In this document: positions 22,594 to 31,900 of the stretch, one piece after another | Layout of the letters: every line of letters begins with the position of its first letter | Numbering within the stretch: position 1 is the stretch's first letter | Source: Clostridia bacterium | GTDB taxonomy: Bacteria; Bacillota; Clostridia; Oscillospirales; CAG-272 | DNA: 36,190 nt | Direction of reading: 5' to 3' | Assembly: GCA_017481265.1 (NCBI GenBank) | Contig: JAFUPK010000110.1 | Coordinates: 1 to 36,190 of the forward strand | Made by a program: the position numbers and the translations under genes | Notes under the pieces: generated by a model | Seen by the model: the letters and a program-made list of their open reading frames with translations, nothing else | Databases searched by the model: none | What the model was told of the DNA's origin: nothing

Positions 22594-24984
22594 TTATTCT
22601 TCAACACCAACATTTTTGAGTGCCGCAAGCTGCAGAGAGTAAAGCTTGAAATATTCACCCTTAGCTTTTATCAGCTCCTCATGTGAGCCCATTTCGCAGA
22701 TCTCTCCGTCCTTGAGCACAACAAGCTTGTCTGCCATTCTGAGAGTAGAAAGTCTGTGGGCGATCATTATGGTTGTTTTACCCTTAATGAGTATCTCAAG
22801 AGCATTCTGGATCTTCCGTTCTGTTTGAGTATCCATTGCGGCTGTAGCCTCATCCAGGATCAGTATGGACGGATCGCGGAGAAGTGCTCGGGCAATTGAA
22901 AGACGCTGCCTTTCTCCGCCGGATAATTCTCTTTGTCCAAAGCCGATCATCGTTGAATAACCGTCGGGAAGCTTGACAATAAAGTCATGTGCTCCCGAGA
23001 TCTTAGCGGCTTTGATTATTTCGTCGGTGGAAGCTTCGGGATTTGCATAGCGAATATTATCAAGTATCGAGCCGACGAACAGATATGTTTCCTGAGAAAC
23101 GATAGCAATATTTTTGCGAAGGGTATCTGAGGCAATGCTCTTTATCGGTAAACCGTCTATAGTAATATCTCCGCTGTTGACATCGTACATTCTCATCAAA
23201 AGGTTTGCAAGAGTGGATTTACCGGCACCGGTATGTCCGACGACTCCGAGAATAGTGCCGCCCTTGATATCAAAATTTATGTCCTTTAAAACAAGTCTTG
23301 AAGCATCATATCCGAAATCAACGTGGCTGAATGAGATGTCTCCGTTTAAGGTATCGCGGGTGACAGGCTCTTCGGCTTCAAATACATCCGGCTCAGCGTC
23401 CATTATCTCAATGAGACGATTCATAGCATTAAGGCTGTCAGTTGCTTGATAAGACATATGTACGAACTGCTGCATGGGATTATAGATCATAGCAGTGTAA
23501 GCTGTAAAGGTCATAAGCTTTCCGTAGTCAAGGTTACCCTTGATCACCATCCAACCGCCAATTCCGAGCACAAGCAGGTTGCTTGCTGTCATAATAACGT
23601 TAATGAGCGGAAACTTAGTTGTACTGTAGCGTGAGGCAGTGCGGTCGGCGTTGGCAGAATACTTATTGACTATTTCAAACCTGTCAGATCCGTCCTTTTC
23701 TCTTGAGAATGCCTTAACAACGCGCATCCCTGAAAATGTATCGCTTACAAGTGCATTGAGCTTACGCGCACCCACCCATCTCATTCCATGATATTTGCCC
23801 ATGGACGCAAACAGCATTTTCATAAAAATAAATATGAAAGGCACCATGGCAAGGTATATTAGTGCAAGAGTAGGCTTAATAATTATCATAATAACGGAAA
23901 CCGATATTATCTGTACCACATTTACGAGGAAATAGGGAATACCACCGGTGAAGAACCAGAAGATGGTATTTGAGTCGCGCGTTACCTGAGTCATCAGAGA
24001 GCCTGTCTGATTGTTTGTGAAATACTTCAGAGACAATCTCTCTATTGATTCAAAAATTACGTTTTTGAGGTCAAACCTGAGACTTGCGGCGATCCTGCTG
24101 CTTACAAGGTGGTTTAAAATATTAACACCTGTTGAGAGAAGCTTTGTAAGGATTATAAGAATCAAAACGAACAATAGTTGACCGTAAAACTTACCGCCTA
24201 CCGTCAGTACCTGATCGTAGTAGAAGCCGGAACTTATGTACGGCGAAAGTATTCCGAGGGCGCTCGTGAGAACGAGGATCAAAATAGTCGCTATGACCTT
24301 AAAGCGGTACTTAATTACAAATTCCATTACTCTTGAAATGATCTTTCCTTTATCCATGCAGTGCACACAGATCTTTCGATGTGGGTCAGAGTAACGCTTA
24401 CCGCATTTAGGACAGTACATCGGTCCTTTATTCGCGAATTTTCCTTTCTCCTTCTTATGCCCCTTATGATCATGCGGACCATGTTGACCGTGAGGTCCGT
24501 GCGGCGGATGCGGAGGTCTATCGTGAGGCTTATGATCGTCAGACTCTCCTGAAAGAAACTCGGAGAGATCTGAAAGTTCCTCTTTCATTGTATTGGTAGA
24601 GGCAGCAACAATAGTAGATCGTTCTTCCTCGGTCTTTCCGACGAGAAATGCCGTGGATATCTGTTCCTCATAAGAGAAGCTTGTAAAGGTTTTACGGTCA
24701 AATTCATTCTCTTCAAGTATCTCAAAGCACTCTTGAAGCTTCTTTCTTTTAAATATCGGAATACCCTTTGCAGGCGTTAACGTAAGTGAACCTGATATCG
24801 TTACGATCTTTTGCTCAGTGACTACCACATAGGTTTCACATCTTACTTGCGACACGGAAAAATCTGTTGTTGCAAGGTGCAACACATCTTGTTTGGCGAT
24901 TCCATAATCATCCAGAGCAGCGAGCAGATATTCAGGGACTTCGGGGGAGGGTGGAGGGGTAATTTCCTTCAACTCTTGTTCCAT
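22594..24984 (-). CDS. ABC exporter with PH-like domain, His-rich linker and zinc ribbon
   Basis: A 796-residue ABC half-exporter and first gene of the DUF1854 operon. Residues about 25-145 form a PH-like beta domain. Next comes a linker with nine histidines between 151 and 176 (HKPHDRPPHPPHGPHG-type), and then a zinc ribbon (Cys191, Cys194, Cys206, Cys209). The six-helix domain runs from about 228 to 510. ATPase motifs are complete: Walker A GHTGAGKST (583-591), LSGGERQ (687-693), Walker B ILILDE (707-712) and His743. The ATG at 24984 has AGGAGG nine bases upstream. The His-rich linker beside a zinc site suggests metal binding or metal sensing, but this may equally be a metal-buffered regulatory tail. 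Confidence 0.9.
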   Translation of the reverse strand: MEQELKEITPPPSPEVPEYLLAALDDYGIAKQDVLHLATTDFSVSQVRCETYVVVTEQKIVTISGSLTLTPAKGIPIFKRKKLQECFEILEENEFDRKTFTSFSYEEQISTAFLVGKTEEERSTIVAASTNTMKEELSDLSEFLSGESDDHKPHDRPPHPPHGPHGQHGPHDHKGHKKEKGKFANKGPMYCPKCGKRYSDPHRKICVHCMDKGKIISRVMEFVIKYRFKVIATILILVLTSALGILSPYISSGFYYDQVLTVGGKFYGQLLFVLILIILTKLLSTGVNILNHLVSSRIAASLRFDLKNVIFESIERLSLKYFTNNQTGSLMTQVTRDSNTIFWFFTGGIPYFLVNVVQIISVSVIMIIIKPTLALIYLAMVPFIFIFMKMLFASMGKYHGMRWVGARKLNALVSDTFSGMRVVKAFSREKDGSDRFEIVNKYSANADRTASRYSTTKFPLINVIMTASNLLVLGIGGWMVIKGNLDYGKLMTFTAYTAMIYNPMQQFVHMSYQATDSLNAMNRLIEIMDAEPDVFEAEEPVTRDTLNGDISFSHVDFGYDASRLVLKDINFDIKGGTILGVVGHTGAGKSTLANLLMRMYDVNSGDITIDGLPIKSIASDTLRKNIAIVSQETYLFVGSILDNIRYANPEASTDEIIKAAKISGAHDFIVKLPDGYSTMIGFGQRELSGGERQRLSIARALLRDPSILILDEATAAMDTQTERKIQNALEILIKGKTTIMIAHRLSTLRMADKLVVLKDGEICEMGSHEELIKAKGEYFKLYSLQLAALKNVGVEE

Positions 24985-25063
24985 AAGTACAATCCTCCTA
25001 TTTTAAATATTTTATATCATACACTAAAAAAGCGCAAAGAATGTGGAATAATATTTAACAAAC

Positions 25064-25079
25064 GGTAAACTATGTTACC
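25064..25079. repeat. Inverted repeat in the divergent dacF / ABC-operon region
   Basis: GGTAA (25064-25068) and TTACC (25075-25079) flank six bases in the 166-base divergent region. This is a possible operator. A TATGAT/TATAAA -10-like sequence for the ABC operon lies near 25008-25020 without a convincing -35. The dacF-type gene likewise has TATAAT near 25118 and no clear -35. Confidence 0.3.
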
Positions 25080-25162
25080 ATTTGCATACCATATGAATAT
25101 TTTTAAGCTTGTATAAATATAATTTATTAAATTTTACAAAATATCATTAAATGAGAGGATTT

Positions 25163-26332
25163 ATGAAGAGATTATTTGCAGCTGTAACGGCAATTATTAT
25201 GATTTTTTCCTTATCAGTAGGTCTATTCGCAGATTCCGGCAGACTTGAGACCGGTACCGATGTATCTTTACCGTTTGACGTAAATGCTAAAAGTGCGGTG
25301 CTGATGGACTTTAATACAGGAACTGTACTGTATGCAAAAAATGAGAAGGAGGCGTTGCCTCCCGCTTCGGTAACTAAGGTTATGACTTTGCTTCTAATAA
25401 TGGAAGCTATAGACAGCGGTAAGCTTTCGCTCGAAAGCACACTCACAGTCAGTGAGTATGCGGCATCAATGGGAGGCTCACAGGTATTTCTTGAGACCGG
25501 TGAGACCATGAGAGCCGATGAGTTGATCAAATGTGTGGTAATAGCTTCTGCAAACGATGCCGCCGTCACGCTTGCTGAGGCGGTAGCAGGCAGTGAAGAA
25601 GCGTTCGTTGCTGCAATGAACGCTCGAGCGACCGAGCTCGGTATGACTTGTACATTTTTTGAAAATGTAACAGGACTCGATGATGACACGGAAAAACATT
25701 TAACAAGTGCCCTTGACATTGCTATCATGTCCAGAGAGCTGATGAAGCACAAGAAGATATTTGAGTATTCCACTGTCTGGATGGACTCAATAAGGAACGG
25801 AAGCTTTGGGCTTACCAATACAAACAGGTTGATCAGATTTTACAACGGAGCTACCGGACTGAAAACCGGCTCTACATCAAAAGCGGGATTTTGTATAAGC
25901 GCAACTGCCGAAAGAGATGGACTACATCTTATCGCCGTAATAATGGGCGCTGAAAATCGCGACGCAAGAAACGAGGCTGCAAAAGCTCTCCTTGATTATG
26001 GATTTGCAAACTACTCCGTATATACGGCAAGCGGAGGAACAACAGGTGAAATCAACGTGTCGGGCGGAGATGAACGCTGTGTTTTCGGAAAGTATGATGG
26101 GACCGAATTTCTTGTAAGAAAGGGCGAAGAGTCATCCGTTGATATTAAAGTTGAGATATACGAGGATATTAAAGCTCCTGTAAGTATTGGCAATAAGATT
26201 GGAAGTGTAAAATACACTATCGGAGACAAAACAATATGCGAAACTGATATTATTTCTGACCGTAGTGTTGAGATAATGACCTTTGGAAAGCAGCTTGTTC
26301 GACTCATGAGAGCATTTCTTATGAAATATTAG
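25163..26332 (+). CDS. D-alanyl-D-alanine carboxypeptidase (PBP5/DacF type)
   Basis: A 389-residue low-molecular-mass penicillin-binding protein that trims the terminal D-Ala from peptidoglycan stem peptides. It has a Sec signal peptide (1-23), then SxxK with Ser69 and Lys72 (ASVTK), SxN Ser129-Asn131 (SAND) and KTG 234-236. The C-terminal beta domain (about 290-365) is followed by an amphipathic tail (FGKQLVRLMRAFLMKY) that would anchor it to the outer membrane leaflet face of the cytoplasmic membrane, as in PBP5. The ATG at 25163 is preferred because GAGAGG precedes it and the signal peptide starts there; the ATG at 25151 has no ribosome site. No terminator is obvious before the pgi promoter. 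Confidence 0.92.
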   Translation: MKRLFAAVTAIIMIFSLSVGLFADSGRLETGTDVSLPFDVNAKSAVLMDFNTGTVLYAKNEKEALPPASVTKVMTLLLIMEAIDSGKLSLESTLTVSEYAASMGGSQVFLETGETMRADELIKCVVIASANDAAVTLAEAVAGSEEAFVAAMNARATELGMTCTFFENVTGLDDDTEKHLTSALDIAIMSRELMKHKKIFEYSTVWMDSIRNGSFGLTNTNRLIRFYNGATGLKTGSTSKAGFCISATAERDGLHLIAVIMGAENRDARNEAAKALLDYGFANYSVYTASGGTTGEINVSGGDERCVFGKYDGTEFLVRKGEESSVDIKVEIYEDIKAPVSIGNKIGSVKYTIGDKTICETDIISDRSVEIMTFGKQLVRLMRAFLMKY

Positions 26333-26354
26333 ATGAAAAATTATTGATTTCCTA

Positions 26355-26383
26355 TTGAAAAATATTGCGAAATGTTGTATTAT
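26355..26383 (+). promoter_or_regulatory. Sigma-A promoter of pgi
   Basis: TTGAAA (26355-26360), a 17-base spacer and TATTAT (26378-26383). Transcription would start near 26390, giving a leader of about 108 bases. Confidence 0.75.
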
Positions 26384-26389
26384 ATAGGT

Positions 26390-26497
26390 GTACTAATGTA
26401 AACTTGACCGGAGAGTGCGCCGCGACGCAAATTTGATGTCTCCGGAGGCAACCCGGAGAGACCATCCCGGCAGATTGTCGGAAAGCATAGGACACAT
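26390..26497 (+). promoter_or_regulatory. Structured 5' leader of pgi (candidate riboregulator)
   Basis: CCGGAGA occurs at 26408-26414 and again at 26453-26459, and TCTCCGG (26439-26445) between them can pair with either copy. The two hairpins are therefore mutually exclusive. A small stem TGCG/CGCA (26416-26419, 26426-26429) sits inside the first form. A third hairpin, CCGGCA/TGTCGG (26467-26472 with 26476-26481), precedes the ribosome site AGGA, which is five bases before the ATG. GGA occurs five times (26410, 26444, 26455, 26480, 26490). I do not recognise a described riboswitch class. The unit is not a T-box. Confidence 0.6.
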
Positions 26498-27847
26498 ATG
26501 GGACTTAAACTCAAAACCAAGTATCTGAAAAGATTCATTGACCTTGAAGAAGGTCACAGCGAGCTCGAAAAGATCTCGCACATCACAGAAGCTGCTGTAA
26601 AGCTCGTTCGTGAGAAGAGCGGTGCAGGAAACGCATTCCTCGGTTGGCATGACCAGCCTGTCGCTTATGACAAGGAAGAATACGAAAGAATCAAGGCTGC
26701 TGCAGAGAAGATCAAGAAACTTTGTTCCGTATTCATCGTTGTCGGCATCGGCGGTTCTTACCTCGGCGCTCGCGCAGCCATTGAATATGCTAAGTCTCCT
26801 CTGTATAATAATTTTGCAAAGGATACCCCCAACGTTTATTTTGCAGGAAACAGCATCAGCCCTTCATCTCTCGCTGATATTCTCAAGCTTTGCGAAGGAC
26901 AGGATGTCTGCATTAACGTAATTTCCAAGTCCGGTACCACTACCGAGCCTGCTGTTACCTTCAGAATCCTCAGAAAGTATCTTGAAGATAAGTACGGCGA
27001 GGAAGGTGCTCGCGAGCGTATTTTCGTTACTACTGACAGCCACCGCGGAAAGCTCAAGGAGTTCTCCACAAGCAAGGGCTACGAAACATTCGTTGTTCCC
27101 GATGATATCGGTGGTCGTTTCTCTGTACTTACCGCAGTAGGTCTCCTTCCCATCGCAGTTGCAGGTCTTGATATCGACGCTATGATGCGCGGTGCCGCAG
27201 ACGCAAGGGAAGAGTATCTCAGTGATGATCTTCAGAACAATGCCGCTGTTACTTATGCGGCTCTCCGCAACATCTTATATAACAGAGGCAAGAGTCTTGA
27301 GGTTCTCGTCTCTTATGAGCCCTCACTTACAATGTTCTGTGAGTGGTGGAAGCAGCTTTACGGTGAGTCCGAGGGTAAGGACGGCAAGGGTCTGTTCCCC
27401 GCATCGCTTATCTGCTCCACAGACCTTCACTCACTGGGTCAGTACATCCAGGAAGGTCAGCGTACAATGTTTGAGACTCTTATCAAGTTTACAGATTCTC
27501 AGAACAGAGTAGAGATCCCCGATGATCCCGACAACATCGACGGACTCAACTTCCTTTCTCACAAGGATCTCCACTACGTCAACACCATGGCTATGACAGG
27601 CACGATCCTCGCTCATACCGACGGCGGAGTTCCCAACATCGTTATCGAGCTTCCGAAGAGAGATGAATATTCCTTCGGTTGGCTTGTATACTTCTTCGAG
27701 CTTGCCTGCGCAGTTTCAGGCTATATGCTTGGAGTTAACCCCTTTGACCAGCCCGGCGTTGAGGCGTATAAGAGAAATATGTACGCGCTTCTCGGAAAGC
27801 CCGGCTTTGAAGTTGAAAAAGAGGCTCTGGAAGCCAGAATTAAATAA
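26498..27847 (+). CDS. pgi: Glucose-6-phosphate isomerase
   Basis: A 449-residue phosphoglucose isomerase of the Bacillus type, interconverting glucose 6-phosphate and fructose 6-phosphate in glycolysis. SIS-domain phosphate-binding motifs are GIGGSYLG (83-90) and SKSGTTTE (143-150). The catalytic residues Glu290 ([10 protein letters not shown]), His311 (TDLHSLGQ) and Lys425 (QPGVEAYK) lie in the positions known from the Geobacillus enzyme. Codon use is strongly biased (ATC, AAG, CTC, GTT), indicating high expression. It follows a structured leader and is co-transcribed with a small P-loop gene 21 bases downstream. Confidence 0.97.
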   Translation: MGLKLKTKYLKRFIDLEEGHSELEKISHITEAAVKLVREKSGAGNAFLGWHDQPVAYDKEEYERIKAAAEKIKKLCSVFIVVGIGGSYLGARAAIEYAKSPLYNNFAKDTPNVYFAGNSISPSSLADILKLCEGQDVCINVISKSGTTTEPAVTFRILRKYLEDKYGEEGARERIFVTTDSHRGKLKEFSTSKGYETFVVPDDIGGRFSVLTAVGLLPIAVAGLDIDAMMRGAADAREEYLSDDLQNNAAVTYAALRNILYNRGKSLEVLVSYEPSLTMFCEWWKQLYGESEGKDGKGLFPASLICSTDLHSLGQYIQEGQRTMFETLIKFTDSQNRVEIPDDPDNIDGLNFLSHKDLHYVNTMAMTGTILAHTDGGVPNIVIELPKRDEYSFGWLVYFFELACAVSGYMLGVNPFDQPGVEAYKRNMYALLGKPGFEVEKEALEARIK

Positions 27848-27868
27848 TTATTTCAGGAGGACCACACC

Positions 27869-28276
27869 ATGTTAAAACTCATTATCGGCGCAAAAGGATC
27901 CGGAAAGACTAAGACCCTTATCGAGCTCGTTAACGTCGCTCTCAAGGAAACAACAGGATCAGTCGTTTGCATAGAAAAGGGCGACAAGCTCAGATTCGAC
28001 ATCAGCTATCAGTGCAGACTTATGGACACAGACGAGTATCAGGTAAAGACATCTCTCGGTCTCTACGGATTCATCGCAGGTATCCTTGCAAGCAACCACG
28101 ACGTTACCGATGTATTTGTTGACTCAGCTCTCAAGATCTGCAACAATGATATAGAAGCATTCGAGGAGTTCCTTGCAAAGGTTGACGCTCTCGTTACAAA
28201 GCATAACGTTAACTGCGTTATCACATCTTCTCTCCCTGTTGAGGAAGCAACCGAGACAGTGAAGAAGTACCTCTGA
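27869..28276 (+). CDS. Small P-loop ATP-binding protein of unknown role
   Basis: A 135-residue protein with a Walker A motif GAKGSGKT (7-14) and a Walker B-like strand VTDVFVD ending in Asp85. It is too short for a full AAA or kinase domain and looks like a minimal RecA-type P-loop fold (central beta-sheet, helices 15-27 and 96-111). It has no membrane segment. AGGAGG eight bases before the ATG and the same highly biased codon use as pgi show strong expression. The 21-base gap puts it in the pgi transcript. I do not recognise the family. It might be a nucleotide-dependent regulator tied to central metabolism, but that is inference from position alone. Confidence 0.8.
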   Translation: MLKLIIGAKGSGKTKTLIELVNVALKETTGSVVCIEKGDKLRFDISYQCRLMDTDEYQVKTSLGLYGFIAGILASNHDVTDVFVDSALKICNNDIEAFEEFLAKVDALVTKHNVNCVITSSLPVEEATETVKKYL

Positions 28277-28298
28277 TAAAAAGGCAAGTAAATCAGTC

Positions 28299-28339
28299 AA
28301 ACTGCATTATTCCTGTTCGCTTGAGGAATAGTGCAGTTT
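28299..28339 (+). terminator. Hairpin terminator after the P-loop gene
   Basis: A 16-bp stem (28299-28314 with 28324-28339, one G-U pair) and a nine-base loop. The U-run is short and interrupted. The next gene's ribosome site is six bases away, so readthrough is possible. Confidence 0.65.
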
Positions 28340-28355
28340 GTGTTTGGAGATTTAT

Positions 28356-28895
28356 ATGAAAAAGTATCTATATATCGTGTTCCCGGCCCTGATTCCATAT
28401 CTCAGTATCGGTTTTGTATTTTTAACTCTGTATACTGATTTTGGGGCTTGGCTTAACGATTCAGGTGTAATTGTCCCGCTTGCTTTACTGATTGCGTTGT
28501 TATTGTTCGCCATTTTCAGTTTGATCAGCGGTGCCGTTTCCTGTGTTTTTATGGTAAAGAATAAAGTTTGTTCTCGGGATGCTGCAGGACTTGCACTTAC
28601 TCTCAAGGTCGTCCATATTCCGATCCATCTTTGCTGTGCGATATTGGGATGGCTGCTTCTCATTTGGATGGGACTTGGTCTTTATTTCTTTGCGATCAAT
28701 TTGTTTGCCATTGCAACAAGCGGAATAGTTTCAGCATACGCAATTCTCAAATCACGAATAGAGGGACGGATATCGAGTATTTCAGCGGTAATTCGAATTT
28801 TCTTCTCCTTCATTTTCGTTCTTGATGTGTTCTTTGCTGTTGCTAATTACATAAGAATTCGACAATCAGCTAACAAAACCTCTGCAAGCAACTGA
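28356..28895 (+). CDS. Small multi-pass membrane protein, family not recognised
   Basis: A 179-residue hydrophobic protein with about five membrane helices (about 6-26, 38-66, 89-110, 112-131 and 143-166) and a short polar tail. It has no recognisable catalytic motif. The ATG at 28356 is chosen over 28338 because GGAG lies six bases upstream. The last codons and the stop lie within the 5' arm and loop of the following terminator. It lies after the pgi transcript terminator; no separate promoter is evident in the 80 bases upstream, so it may be expressed by readthrough. It converges on ileS. Confidence 0.75.
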   Translation: MKKYLYIVFPALIPYLSIGFVFLTLYTDFGAWLNDSGVIVPLALLIALLLFAIFSLISGAVSCVFMVKNKVCSRDAAGLALTLKVVHIPIHLCCAILGWLLLIWMGLGLYFFAINLFAIATSGIVSAYAILKSRIEGRISSISAVIRIFFSFIFVLDVFFAVANYIRIRQSANKTSASN

Positions 28896-28910
28896 CTTGC
28901 AGAGGTTTTT
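28875..28910. terminator. Terminator whose 5' arm encodes the end of a gene
   Basis: A 14-bp perfect stem (28875-28888 with 28896-28909) and a seven-base loop that contains the stop codon of the membrane protein gene. The 5' arm encodes residues near its C-terminus. It has a T-run on the plus strand and an AAAACC flank giving a U-run on the minus strand. It serves both this gene and the convergent ileS. Confidence 0.85.
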
Positions 28911-28917
28911 GTGTAGT

Positions 28918-31900
28918 TTATTCTCTTACGAGCGCCATTCTGAGTGATTCGCCGTTGATATCCCAATCCTTAGCGCCTTCAGGAAGCTCGCCTGTGATCT
29001 CGAAACCGTTTCCGAGAACAGCGGGGAGAATCTTGTCGGCGTATTTTTCGATGATCTCGGAAAGTCTGTCTGAGGGATCAACGAAAATGTTTATTCTGTC
29101 GGTTACAACGAAGTCGGAATCCTTGCGCTGTGTCTGGATCTTAGAGATGATCTCACGTACAAAGCCTTCGTCGATAAGCTCGTCTGTAAGCTTAACGTCA
29201 AGTGCAACTGTGATGTTGCCCTCAGCCACGCAGAAGTAACCTTCCTTCTGTGTAACGTCGATAAGGAGATCTTCTTCGGTAAGCTCAACGGTATCACCGT
29301 CAAAGTTAAATGTAAGCTTGCCGTTCTCGTCGAGCTCGCGCTTAGCCGCGTTTCCGTCAAGTGCATCGGGAGCGAGAGCTGCGCGGATCTTGCCGAGGAA
29401 CTTTCCGTACTTCGGACCTACGGTTCTGAGCTGAGGCTTGAAGTTGTAGGTTGAGAACTCGGAAGCATCGGTAACGAAGCTTACAGCCTTGATGTTAAGC
29501 TCGTCGCGGATGATGTCGGTGAAGTACTCGCCGGGGGCGTAATCACTGCGAACATACATAGCCGCAAGGGGCTGACGGTTCTTTACATTAGCGCCGTTTC
29601 TTGCACTTCTTCCCATTACAATAATGTCTACAACAGCCTTCATGTCACGCTCAAGAGCTTCGTCGATCATAGCCTCATTGCATACGGGATAGTCACAGAG
29701 GTGGATAGATTCGGGAGCATTAGCGTCAACTGTACGGACGAGATTCTGATAAATATCCTCGGTCATGAAGGGAACCATGGGAGCTGAAGCCTTTGCGATT
29801 GTAACAAGACAGGTGTAAAGTGTCATATAAGCTGCTGCCTTATCGTCGGGCATACCCTGTACCCAGAATCTCTCACGGCAACGGCGTACGTACCAGTTGG
29901 AGAGCTCGTCTACGAACTCATAGAGAGACTTAGCAGCTTCAGGCACCTTATACTCGGCAAGATACTTATCTGTTGTCTTAACAGTTGTGTTGAGGCGTGA
30001 GATAATGTACTTGTCCATGACGCTGAGAGGAAGCTTGTCAAGCTCATACTTTGTGGGATCGAACTTGTCGATGTTTGCATAGAGTACCCAGAACGCATAT
30101 GTGTTCCACAGTGTACCCATGAATTTACGCTGACCCTCGACAACAGCCTTGCCGCTGAACTTGGAGGGAAGCCAAGGTGCAGAGTTCGTATAGAAATACC
30201 AACGGATCGCGTCGGCACCGTAGCTCTGAAGTGCATCAAAGGGATCTACCGCGTTACCCTTAGACTTTGACATCTTCTGACCGAACTCATCCTGAACGTG
30301 GCCGAGAACGATTACGTTCTTGTATGGAGCCTTGTTAAAGAGGAGAGTGGAGATCGCCATAAGGGAGTAGAACCAGCCTCGTGTCTGGTCAACAGCCTCG
30401 GAGATAAAGTCAGCAGGGAACTGTGCCTCAAAGAGATCCTGATTTTCAAAAGGATAGTGATGCTGAGCAAAAGGCATGGAGCCTGAGTCGAACCAACAGT
30501 CGATAACCTCGGGAACACGGTGCATTTCGCCGCCGCACTCGGGACACTTTATTGTAACATCATCGATATAAGGACGGTGAAGCTCAATATTCTCGGGACA
30601 ATTATCACTCATTGATTTGAGCTCTTCGATGCTACCGATGCTGTGTCTGTGACCGCACTCACATTCCCAGATGTTGAGAGGAGTACCCCAATAACGGTTA
30701 CGTGAGATAGCCCAGTCCTGAACATTTTCAAGCCAGTCGCCGAATCTGCCCTTACCGATTGAATCGGGGATCCAGTTTACGGTATTATTGTTACGTACGA
30801 GATCATCCTTTACATCGGTCATCTTGATGTACCAGGACTCGCGCGCGTAGTAGATAAGGGGAGTGTCACATCTCCAACAGTGAGGATAAGAGTGCTCAAA
30901 GGGAGGAGCGGAGAAGAGAAGTCCTCTTTCCTTAAGGTTTTTAAGAACCTCGGGATCTGCCTTCTTGCAGAACATTCCTGCCCAAGGTGTTTCCTTAGTC
31001 ATCTCACCCTTAGCGTCTACAAGCTGAACTACGGGCAGCCCGTATGCACGTCCGACATTGGAGTCGTCAGCACCGAATGCGGGAGCAATGTGAACGACAC
31101 CGGTACCGTCGGTAAGAGTTACGTAGTTGTCGCAGGTTACGTACCAGCACTTCTCGCGGGGCTTTACAAAGTCGAAGAGAGGCTCGTATTCGAGGTATTC
31201 AAGATCACGTCCGATGTAAGTTTCAAGAACCTCGAAGTCCTCACCGAGATGTTTTTCGGCAAGAGCCTCAGCAAGGATATACACTGTATCGGGTGTCTTG
31301 ACCTTAACGTATGTCTCATTGGGGTTTACACAAAGAGCAACGTTAGAGGGAAGTGTCCAAGGAGTTGTTGTCCAAGCGAGAATATATGCATCCTCGCCCT
31401 TTACCTTGAACTTAGCAATAGCAGAGCGTTCCTTGACATCCTTGTAGCCCTGAGCTACTTCCTGTGCGGAAAGGGGAGTACCGCAGCGAGGGCAATAGGG
31501 TACGATCTTGTGACCCTTGTAAAGGAGCCCCTTGTCATAGATCTGCTTGAGCGCCCACCACTCACTCTCGATAAAGTTATTGTCATAGGTAACGTAAGGA
31601 TTCTCCATATCAGCCCAGAAGCCGACAGTCTCGGAGAAATCCTCCCACATACCCTTGTACTTCCACACAGATTCCTTACATTTGTCAATAAAAGGTGCAA
31701 GACCGTACTGCTCGATCTGCTCCTTACCGTCAAGACCGAGAAGCTTTTCTACCTCGATCTCTACAGGGAGGCCGTGAGTATCCCAGCCTGCTTTTCTCGG
31801 TACATTAGCACCCTTCATAGTGTGATAACGGGGGATCATATCCTTGATTACACGTGTAAGAACGTGACCGATATGAGGCTTTCCGTTGGCAGTCGGAGGA

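Noticed and set aside
26404-26430. TGACCG-AGAG-CGCC similarity between the pgi leader and the sigma gene promoter
   Set aside because: The shared bases are few and spacing differs; the pgi leader copy lies downstream of a good sigma-A promoter.
30481-30500. A tRNA T-loop-like GTTCGACTC sequence
   Set aside because: It lies within the ileS coding sequence (DCWFDSG region) and no cloverleaf arms surround it.
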